Shown here: positions 1-5,109 of the stretch, piece after piece
How the letters are laid out: each line of letters starts with the position of its first letter
How positions within the stretch are numbered: position 1 is the stretch's first letter
Source: a bacterium
GTDB taxonomy: Bacteria; Bacillota; Clostridia; Oscillospirales; Acutalibacteraceae
Assembly (NCBI GenBank): GCA_020627425.1
Contig: JAHKXX010000052.1
Location: forward strand, 1 to 5,757
DNA length: 5,757 nt
Reading direction: 5' to 3'
Made by a program: the position numbers and the translations under genes
The notes under the pieces: generated by a model
Database searches by the model: none
Seen by the model: the letters and a program-made list of their open reading frames with translations, nothing else
What the model was told of the DNA's origin: nothing

Positions 1-100
1 GAGAATAAGTGTATTTGTCTTTTCTGCTTGGTGTATCACACTAAATCGCGTTACTTGCACCTATTCCAAAACACCCAGAATTATTTTACACCAACCACTC

Positions 101-128
101 GCTGCTTGGCAGCAGCTTTAATTGTTTT
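101..128 (+). terminator. Possible weak intrinsic terminator of a gene upstream of the window
   Basis: A perfect 6-bp stem, GCTGCT at 101-106 with AGCAGC at 111-116, closes a 4-base TGGC loop. It is followed by an interrupted T-rich stretch at 117-128 (TTTAATTGTTTT). This is the shape of a Rho-independent terminator, but the stem is short and the T-tract is broken by AAs and a G. It would end a rightward transcript entering from the left edge and separate it from the secG promoter. It could equally be part of an intergenic repeat or a chance palindrome. Confidence 0.3.
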
Positions 129-155
129 AGGGGGCTTTACATCGGATGCTGTTAA

Positions 156-170
156 AAAATTTCAAATTTT
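156..170. repeat. AT-rich palindrome upstream of the secG promoter
   Basis: AAAATTT at 156-162 and AAATTTT at 164-170 form a perfect 7-base inverted repeat around a single C. It lies about 23 bases upstream of the proposed -35 box, within an A/T-rich stretch (about 152-192). It could act as an UP-like element, contacted by the RNA polymerase alpha subunits, or as a regulator site. Such palindromes are common by chance in AT-rich DNA, so the role is a guess. Confidence 0.3.
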
Positions 171-192
171 ATGCCAAATTTAAATAAAAAAC

Positions 193-221
193 TTGATTTT
201 GACTTCGTGTTGTGATAAGAT
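193..221 (+). promoter_or_regulatory. Probable sigma-A promoter of secG
   Basis: A -35-like TTGATT at 193-198 and a -10-like TAAGAT at 216-221 are separated by 17 bases. An extended -10 TG dinucleotide lies at 213-214, one base before the -10 box. Each hexamer matches the housekeeping consensus at four of six positions. Transcription would start near 228, leaving a leader of about 40 bases before the secG start codon at 269. A second -35-like TTGACT at 199-204 has no well-spaced -10 partner. No conserved riboswitch or operator is recognisable in the short leader. Confidence 0.5.
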
Positions 222-268
222 AGTTAAGTATTGTTAGTAAAATAAATGCTTTTGGGAGGATTTAAAAT

Positions 269-736
269 ATGGGAGTTTGGGAAATCGTTTTAGGTGCTTT
301 GGTACTTGTTTTTTCTATTATTATGATAATCGTTATCATACTGCAGGAGGGTCATCAGGCAGGACTCGGAACTATAACGGGCGGCGCTGACTCATTCCTC
401 AGCCGAGGAAAGGCTCGTACAGCTGATGCTATCTTCGCAAGAGTGACTAAGTACTGCGCTATTGCGTTTTTCGTTTTCGTAGTTGTTCTTAATGTTATAC
501 AGTATTTCGGACTCGCAAACTGGTCAGTCAGCAAAGACAATGAGTCCTCTGCTACTTCGTCTGTTGTTTCCGAGGTAAGTACAGAAGTGTCTGAGTCTGA
601 CAGCTCTGCCGAAGAGAGTAAGGCTGAACAGAGCAAAACAGATAGCTCTGCCGAAGAGAGCAAGGCTGAGGAGAGTAAGACCGACAGCTCTGTAGCAGAG
701 AGTTCTGTAGCAGAGAGCAGCGCAGCTGCCGAATAA
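269..736 (+). CDS. secG: Preprotein translocase subunit SecG with a long acidic Ser/Glu tail
   Basis: SecG is the small non-essential subunit of the SecYEG membrane channel and assists SecA-driven export. The 155-residue protein has the family architecture. A first membrane segment lies at about residues 4-26. It is followed by a glycine-rich loop, QEGHQAGLGTITGGAD at 26-41, close to the conserved SecG motif, and a basic stretch. The second membrane segment spans about 62-79. The start is supported by GGGAGGA at 254-260, 8 bases before the ATG. Ordinary SecG is about 75-80 residues. Here residues from about 90 to 155 are an added low-complexity tail rich in Ser, Glu, Ala and Lys, built from near-repeats (two 14-residue units at 111-138, then two SSVAE units). 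By the usual SecG topology, with both ends outside, the tail would face the cell exterior; that is inferred. The gene has its own likely promoter and is followed by a strong hairpin. The core identification is secure; the tail function is unknown. Confidence 0.93.
   Translation: MGVWEIVLGALVLVFSIIMIIVIILQEGHQAGLGTITGGADSFLSRGKARTADAIFARVTKYCAIAFFVFVVVLNVIQYFGLANWSVSKDNESSATSSVVSEVSTEVSESDSSAEESKAEQSKTDSSAEESKAEESKTDSSVAESSVAESSAAAE
599..682 (+). repeat. Two tandem 42-base repeats inside secG
   Basis: Copies at 599-640 and 641-682 encode 14-residue units, DSSAEESKAEQSKT and DSSAEESKAEESKT. By my count they share 35 of 42 bases. Six of the seven differences are silent and one changes Gln to Glu. 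This looks like an old in-frame duplication kept for its Ser/Glu/Lys composition. The repeat lies wholly within the C-terminal tail of SecG. Confidence 0.8.
686..715 (+). repeat. Two tandem 15-base repeats inside secG
   Basis: Copies at 686-700 and 701-715 each encode SSVAE and differ by one silent base (AGC versus AGT). They continue the low-complexity tail just after the two 42-base units. Short, nearly identical in-frame repeats of this kind can expand or contract by replication slippage, so tail length may vary between strains. Confidence 0.75.
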
Positions 737-753
737 GGATCAATAAAAAAACC

Positions 754-854
754 AAAGCATCTTCAATGTCAGTGTTATGCATAGAATCAATTACAGCTCG
801 TTTAAGGAACTGTTTGTTATTCTGTGCGTACATAAGCATTGAGGGTGCTTTTTT
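754..854 (+). terminator. Long imperfect hairpin with U-tract between secG and cca (terminator or structured RNA)
   Basis: Bases 754-769 pair with 836-851 as an unbroken 16-bp stem including three G-U wobbles. Above it, after a one-sided CAGTG bulge, 775-778 pairs with 832-835. After a GTAC bulge, 779-787 pairs with 819-827 (9 bp, one wobble). A 5x5 internal loop follows, then 793-796 with 810-813, and 798-799 with 807-808, closing a GTTTAAG loop at 800-806. About 35 pairs fit in 98 bases. The base of the stem runs into six Ts (849-854), and an A-tract (745-751) precedes it, as at intrinsic terminators. The element is far longer than a normal terminator. It may therefore be an attenuator controlling read-through into cca, a small structured RNA, or an inverted-repeat (MITE-like) element that supplies a terminator. 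A weaker alternative hairpin, 834-838 with 846-850, uses the same 3' arm. Confidence 0.6.
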
Positions 855-878
855 CGACTGATTATTTTCGGAGGAACA

Positions 879-2213
879 ATGATTATAAAAACCCCGACAG
901 AGGTAAAAAATATAATAAAGCTTCTGACAGATGCAGGGTATGAAGCGTATGCTGTCGGCGGCTGCGTCCGCGACAGTATTATGGGTATGACCCCGCATGA
1001 CTGGGATATTTGCACATCTGCCGAGCCTAAGGAGGTACTCTTTGTGCTCGGAAAGAAAAATATTGTAAAAAACGGTGAGAAGCACGGAACCGTTACTGTG
1101 CTCTTTAACAGGATCCCGTATGAGATCACTACCTTTCGCTCCGACGGAGAATACAGGGATCACAGAAGACCCGAAAATGTCTGCTTTGTCCGTTCTCTCA
1201 GGGAGGATCTCGCTCGCCGCGATTTTACCGTAAACGCAATAGCCTATAATGATAGCACGGGAATATGTGATTATTATGACGGCGCAGGAGATATAGAGAA
1301 AAAGATCATTCGCTGTGTCGGTGATCCCGACAAAAGATTTAACGAGGACGCACTACGAATACTAAGGGCGCTCAGGTTTTCGTCCCGGCTGGGATTTACA
1401 ATTGAGAAAAAAACCTCGGAGAGTATACATAAAAACGCACCGCTGCTGAAAAGCATTTCTTCGGAAAGAATTATGTCTGAGTTTACACAGATACTCATGG
1501 GCAAAAACACAGAGCGTGTGCTGCTCGACTACAGTGATGTAATAGCGGTATTTATCCCCGAAATAAAACCTATGATTGGTATGCAGCAGCACAATCCGCA
1601 TCATATTTATGATGTGTGGACACATACCGTAAAGGCAGTGGCGGCAGTAAAAAATGAAAGAATACTGCGATTGTGTGCATTTTTTCACGACATAGGAAAG
1701 CCGCGCTGTGCTACAATAGATGACAGAGGCATAGGTCATTTTAAGGGTCACCCTTCACTCGGTGCGGATATGACGAGAACTATACTCAGACGCTTAAAAA
1801 CAGACAACAAAACCATAGACTCGGTTATTCCGCTTATAGAAATGCATGATGACAGAGCCTTGCCGGAACCGAAATATATACGCAGAAGTATAGCAAAGCT
1901 GGGTGAGCCGCTTTATCCGCAGCTTCTGGAGCTGAAAAAGGCAGACGCTATGGCGCAAAACCCCGAGACCATCGCAGAAAAGCTGGAATATATAGAAAAA
2001 CTTCGCGAAATATATGAAAATGAAATACAAATCGGGACTGCCTTTTCCGTCCGGGAACTGAGAATTAACGGAAACGACATTATGACTCTCGGAATAACAG
2101 ACGGCAAAACAATAGGTAAGATCCTTACACAGCTGCAAGCTATGGTTATAGACGGACAACTGAAAAATAACAGGGAAGAGCTACTGGGTGCAGTCAAGAA
2201 TATGGAAATTTGA
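879..2213 (+). CDS. cca: CCA-adding enzyme (tRNA nucleotidyltransferase), class II, with HD domain
   Basis: This enzyme adds or repairs the 3' CCA of tRNAs using CTP and ATP, without a nucleic acid template. The 444-residue protein shows the class II signature. The nucleotidyltransferase motif GGCVRD lies at 27-32, and the metal-binding carboxylates DWD are at 41-43. RRDFTVNA at 113-120 matches the nucleotide-handling motif, and EDALRILRALRF at 156-167 is the conserved neck region. A C-terminal HD-type phosphohydrolase-like domain is present at about 240-325, with HHIYDVWTHT at 241-250, the HD pair at 270-271 (HDIGKP) and a further His at 291. HD-containing versions can also have phosphatase or phosphodiesterase activity in other bacteria; whether this one does is not known. 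The C-terminal block at about 394-436 also fits the family. The ribosome site GGAGGA at 870-875 sits only 3-4 bases before the ATG, which is close, but the N-terminus fits the family here. It is the first gene of a five-gene run. Confidence 0.93.
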   Translation: MIIKTPTEVKNIIKLLTDAGYEAYAVGGCVRDSIMGMTPHDWDICTSAEPKEVLFVLGKKNIVKNGEKHGTVTVLFNRIPYEITTFRSDGEYRDHRRPENVCFVRSLREDLARRDFTVNAIAYNDSTGICDYYDGAGDIEKKIIRCVGDPDKRFNEDALRILRALRFSSRLGFTIEKKTSESIHKNAPLLKSISSERIMSEFTQILMGKNTERVLLDYSDVIAVFIPEIKPMIGMQQHNPHHIYDVWTHTVKAVAAVKNERILRLCAFFHDIGKPRCATIDDRGIGHFKGHPSLGADMTRTILRRLKTDNKTIDSVIPLIEMHDDRALPEPKYIRRSIAKLGEPLYPQLLELKKADAMAQNPETIAEKLEYIEKLREIYENEIQIGTAFSVRELRINGNDIMTLGITDGKTIGKILTQLQAMVIDGQLKNNREELLGAVKNMEI

Positions 2214-2239
2214 TATGTAGAACAGGAAAGAGGAAAGAC

Positions 2240-3244
2240 ATGAATTACAGTGTAAATCTTGGTATATGGAACAGTGTTTTTGCTGTTCCGTGTGACATAG
2301 TCGATAATCATCTTCGCCTTGCGGGTGCTGCGCAGCTAAAGGTGATACTTTGGTTTCTGCGCCACAGCGGAGAAAGCTTTACCGACGAGGAGGCTGCGTC
2401 TGCACTCGGTATGCAGCCGGCAGATTTTCGTGATTCTATGCAGTACTGGGTACAGACAGGTATACTGTCAGTCAAAGGCGGTGTTATTACCCCCGCAACA
2501 GTCCCGGCGGAAAAACCGTCGGCACCGGTGGAGGCCGATCAGCCGGCAGAGCCTGACAAAAAAGCAAAACGGGAGTCAGGGAAAAGCCGCGCACTCTCAA
2601 GACCCGAAAAGCCGGACGCAAAATATATAGCCCGTCGTGTTACCGAGGATAAAAGCATCGAGTATCTGATGCAGTCCGCTGATGAAATATTCGGAAGAAT
2701 GTCAAGCAACAACGACAGGGCAACGCTGATGCTTATCCACGAGTATGACGGTCTGCCTGTAGAGGTAATAATAATGCTGCTGCAATATGCAAACAGCATA
2801 GGCAAATGTAATATGAAATACATAGAAAAAATGGCTATCAGTTGGGCTGAGGAGGAAATAAATACCTTAGAGAAGGCAGATAAAAAAATCAAGAGAATGT
2901 CAGGAGGCCGTGAGGCTGCAAGGAAGGTACAGAAGATATTCGGTCTTGAGGAGCACTCACCTTCTGAAAAGGAGATAAAGAATGCCGACCGGTGGGTAAA
3001 TGAATGGAGCTTCTCTCCGGATATGCTCAGAAAGGCATATGAGATCTGCATTGATGCCAAGAGCAAGTATCTGCCGGGATATGTCGATTCTATACTAAGC
3101 CGCTGGCACGATCTGGGATATACTCTTACCTCACAGGTAACTGACGAGAGAAAACCAAAGAGTAACAGAAAAAAAGAGTCCTTCGGGGCTACCTACGATA
3201 TCAACGAATATGAGCAAAGCAGCGTCATCGACGAGGAGTGGTGA
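2240..3244 (+). CDS. DnaD-domain replication initiation protein, two DnaD domains
   Basis: DnaD/DnaB-type proteins of Firmicutes remodel DNA at the origin or at stalled forks and help recruit the helicase loader. The 334-residue protein has a probable N-terminal winged-helix region (about 1-82) and a Pro/Ala/Lys-rich linker (about 84-128). Two helical DnaD-like domains follow, at about 145-215 and 228-298. The second carries the typical ending YVDSILSRWHDLGY (281-294), resembling the YxxxIxxxW motif of the family. The tail (302-334) is charged and probably flexible. I chose the ATG at 2240, preceded by GAGGA at 2230-2234. An in-frame TTG at 2210, overlapping the cca stop, would add 10 residues but has no good ribosome site. 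The next gene, 3 bases on, is a DnaC/DnaI-like ATPase, which supports a joint role in helicase loading. I leave the symbol blank because orthology to B. subtilis dnaD or dnaB cannot be settled by eye. Confidence 0.85.
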   Translation: MNYSVNLGIWNSVFAVPCDIVDNHLRLAGAAQLKVILWFLRHSGESFTDEEAASALGMQPADFRDSMQYWVQTGILSVKGGVITPATVPAEKPSAPVEADQPAEPDKKAKRESGKSRALSRPEKPDAKYIARRVTEDKSIEYLMQSADEIFGRMSSNNDRATLMLIHEYDGLPVEVIIMLLQYANSIGKCNMKYIEKMAISWAEEEINTLEKADKKIKRMSGGREAARKVQKIFGLEEHSPSEKEIKNADRWVNEWSFSPDMLRKAYEICIDAKSKYLPGYVDSILSRWHDLGYTLTSQVTDERKPKSNRKKESFGATYDINEYEQSSVIDEEW

Positions 3245-3250
3245 TAATTG
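3233..3250 (+). promoter_or_regulatory. Ribosome binding site deciding a TTG start for the helicase loader
   Basis: AGGAG at 3234-3238 lies 9 bases before TTG at 3248-3250 and overlaps the last codons of the DnaD-family gene, whose stop is at 3242-3244. The next in-frame ATG is at residue 80, which would remove the helical N-terminus. The TTG is therefore the best start. The overlap of ribosome site and upstream coding end suggests translational coupling of the two replication genes. Confidence 0.7.
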
Positions 3251-4234
3251 GGTTATTCAAGGCAGATCTACAGGGAAGCAGAACGAAGGCTTGAAATAAA
3301 ACGTATCAAAAGCGAACAGGAGCTTGACAAAAGACGAGAGCTGTTATTTGCACGATCCAAAAGAGCGGAAAAAATAACCTATGAGCTTGCCCACACAACA
3401 GTACTTGCCGCGCATATTGTGCTTGCGAGGGGAAATGTGCGTGAAGAGGTGGAAAAACTCCGGGAAAAAAATATCGCACTCCGTATGGAGCTGTACGGTA
3501 TACTGGATAAGCTCGGGTTGCCTGAAAATTATCTTGAGGAGTGGCACGACTGCGATAAATGCAACGACACGGGATACATTGACGGAAAAATGTGCAGATG
3601 TATGAGGTCGCTGCTGCGTTCAACGGCATATGAGCAGCTAAACAGATCTTCGCCCCTGTCTATTTCGGATTTTGATTCCTTCTCTCTTGAGTATTATTCC
3701 GACAAAAAGGATGGAGGACAGTCGCCGAGGGATATAATGGCGCGTGTGCTGTCCTTCTGTAAAAAATATGCCGACAGCTTCTCGACAGGCTCACGAAGTC
3801 TCTTGTTTCAGGGAGGTCCCGGACTCGGAAAAACACATCTTTCCCTTGCTATAGCCGGCAAGGCCATAGAGAAGGGCTACGGTGTTATATATGTGTCCGC
3901 ACCCGTTATTTTTTCTCAGCTTGAAAAGGAGCACTTCGGAAGAAACGAAGGTACAGGTACGCAGCAATATCTACTTGACTGCGATCTGCTGATAATCGAC
4001 GATCTCGGAACGGAGTTTCCCAGCAAGTTTACCGTTTCGGCTCTATATAGTCTAATAAACAGCCGCACAATGTCATCAAAGCCCACAATAATAAGTACAA
4101 ATCTTACACTAAGCGAGCTTCAGGATACATACAGCTTCCGTATTGTTTCAAGAATAATAGGTATGCTGAGCCGTGTGGGATTTGTCGGAAATGATATTCG
4201 TCAGCTGAAAAACAAAAAACATAAAGGAGAATAA
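3248..4234 (+). CDS. DnaC/DnaI-like AAA+ helicase loader with Cys-rich zinc-finger-like motif
   Basis: This is an ATPase of the DnaC/DnaI family, which loads the replicative DnaB-type helicase ring onto DNA. In the 328-residue protein an N-terminal charged helical region (about 5-90, possibly coiled coil) precedes a Cys cluster. C102, C105, C116 and C118 are arranged CxxC-x10-CxC, likely a zinc site as in DnaI-type loaders. The AAA+ core follows: Walker A GGPGLGKTH at 189-197, Walker B LLIIDDLGTE at 247-256, a sensor 1-like TIISTNLT at 280-287, and a probable arginine-finger region SFRIVSRI at 296-303. Length and domain order match clostridial DnaC-like proteins, which are also found in phages and mobile elements. 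The chromosomal housekeeping neighbours argue for the host loader. Translation most likely starts at TTG, 3 bases after the DnaD-family stop. The IstB transposition helper is a close relative but is unlikely without a transposase beside it and with this N-terminus. Confidence 0.87.
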   Translation: MGYSRQIYREAERRLEIKRIKSEQELDKRRELLFARSKRAEKITYELAHTTVLAAHIVLARGNVREEVEKLREKNIALRMELYGILDKLGLPENYLEEWHDCDKCNDTGYIDGKMCRCMRSLLRSTAYEQLNRSSPLSISDFDSFSLEYYSDKKDGGQSPRDIMARVLSFCKKYADSFSTGSRSLLFQGGPGLGKTHLSLAIAGKAIEKGYGVIYVSAPVIFSQLEKEHFGRNEGTGTQQYLLDCDLLIIDDLGTEFPSKFTVSALYSLINSRTMSSKPTIISTNLTLSELQDTYSFRIVSRIIGMLSRVGFVGNDIRQLKNKKHKGE

Positions 4235-4236
4235 CG

Positions 4237-5088
4237 ATGTCAAAGATTTTGCTCAGTGCAGATACTACCTGTGACCTGTCCGACGAGCTGAAAAAGGAGA
4301 CAGGAGTATTCCTTACTCCGCTGCATATCATTATAGATGAAAATAGCTATGAGGACGGAGTCAATATAACACCCGAAGAGATCTACAAGAATTTTGACGC
4401 AACAGGTACGCTGCCTAAAACCGCTGCCGTAAATACTCAGGAATATATCGATTACTTTAAGCCGTATATTGATGACGGCTATGATGTAATACATATAAAT
4501 CTCGGTAAGGCTTTGTCATCATCCTATCAGAATTGTGTTGTCGCAGCAAATAAAATAGGACATATCTATCCCATAAACTCCTGCAATCTGTCCACAGGCT
4601 CGGGTCATCTTGTGCTGGAGGCATATAAACGTATACAGCAGGGTATGCCTGCAAAGGATATAGCGGAGCAACTGACAGAGCTTGTATCGCACTGTCACAG
4701 CAGCTTTGTAATAGACAAGCTGAACTACCTCAGAGCAGGCGGACGATGCTCGTCTCTTGCCGTACTGGGTGCAAATCTTTTACAGCTGAAGCCAAGTATA
4801 CTTGTCAATAACGAGGACGGCTCTATGACTGTAGGAAAAAAATACAGAGGAAGACTTGAAAACGTACTCGTGCAGTATGTTGATGAGACTCTGTCAAAAT
4901 ATGATAAAATAAGAGACGAAAGAATTTTTATTACCCATGCCGGTATCGGAGATAAATATGTGGAGATAGTAAAAAAAGAGCTTCAGAAGCGAAACTTTTT
5001 CAAAAACATCTATATTACAAGGGCGGGCTGTACCATTTCCTCACACTGCGGACCCGGTACCCTGGGCATACTGTTTATGACGGAGTGA
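4237..5088 (+). CDS. DegV family (FakB-like) fatty-acid-binding protein
   Basis: DegV/FakB proteins bind a free fatty acid and present it to the kinase FakA, which makes acyl-phosphate for phospholipid synthesis. The 283-residue length is typical. Family landmarks are visible. SADTTCDL at 7-14 stands where the family has a TDST-like motif. PKTAAVNTQEY is at 60-70 and LGKALSSSYQN at 89-99. NYLRAGGR at 163-170 and SSHCGPGTLGI at 268-278 close the list. Family knowledge places the fatty-acid carboxylate contacts at a Thr, a Ser and a His. The likely equivalents here are T62, one of S94-S96 and H270. Several usual residues differ, for example NSCNLSTGSG (114-123) where an Asp-Ser is common. AGGAGA at 4225-4230 precedes the ATG by 6 bases, and the gene begins 2 bases after the loader stop. 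The partner kinase FakA is not in the window. Family assignment is firm; the preferred lipid is unknown. Confidence 0.87.
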   Translation: MSKILLSADTTCDLSDELKKETGVFLTPLHIIIDENSYEDGVNITPEEIYKNFDATGTLPKTAAVNTQEYIDYFKPYIDDGYDVIHINLGKALSSSYQNCVVAANKIGHIYPINSCNLSTGSGHLVLEAYKRIQQGMPAKDIAEQLTELVSHCHSSFVIDKLNYLRAGGRCSSLAVLGANLLQLKPSILVNNEDGSMTVGKKYRGRLENVLVQYVDETLSKYDKIRDERIFITHAGIGDKYVEIVKKELQKRNFFKNIYITRAGCTISSHCGPGTLGILFMTE

Positions 5089-5109
5089 CCGTAAAGGGAG
5101 GCGAAGGCT

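Noticed and set aside
81..161. Minus strand 26-codon open stretch with a protein-like basic translation (contains PPKTIKAAAKQRVVGVK)
   Set aside because: It has no start codon and no ribosome binding site, and it is bounded by stops on both sides. At most it is a fragment of a repeat or decayed gene; a genome-wide search for copies would decide.
1..183. Open + strand frame from the left edge to TAA at 181-183, which could be the 3' end of an upstream gene
   Set aside because: Sixty stop-free codons occur by chance at a few percent per frame, and a second frame is also open to 118. The translation is rich in Cys, His and Thr, resembles no family I recognise, and would run through the 101-116 hairpin. 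The upstream sequence is needed to decide.
782..834. Possible promoter for the cca run inside the secG-cca gap (TAGAAT at 782-787, or TTGTTA at 814-819 with TACATA at 829-834)
   Set aside because: The first has no -35 box at usable spacing, and the second pair is only 9 bases apart. Neither supports a sigma-A promoter.
766..861. Small + strand ORF of 31 codons (ATG at 766) lying inside the long hairpin
   Set aside because: There is no ribosome binding site before the ATG, the start is buried in the 16-bp stem, and the last codons read through the U-tract. RNA structure explains the sequence better.
552..1163. Minus strand ORF of 203 codons across the secG-cca gap
   Set aside because: It runs antisense to secG and cca, both well supported by family motifs, and has mixed low-complexity content from the secG repeats. 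It is a shadow ORF.
2210..2239. Upstream TTG start for the DnaD-family gene, overlapping the cca stop
   Set aside because: It has no good ribosome site at proper spacing. The ATG at 2240 has GAGGA five bases upstream and gives an N-terminus that begins directly with the winged-helix region.
3248..4234. IstB-type transposition helper as the identity of the DnaC-like ATPase
   Set aside because: IstB shares the AAA+ core, but no IstA transposase or insertion-sequence ends are present. The protein has the long helical N-terminus and Cys cluster of helicase loaders and is paired with a DnaD-family gene.
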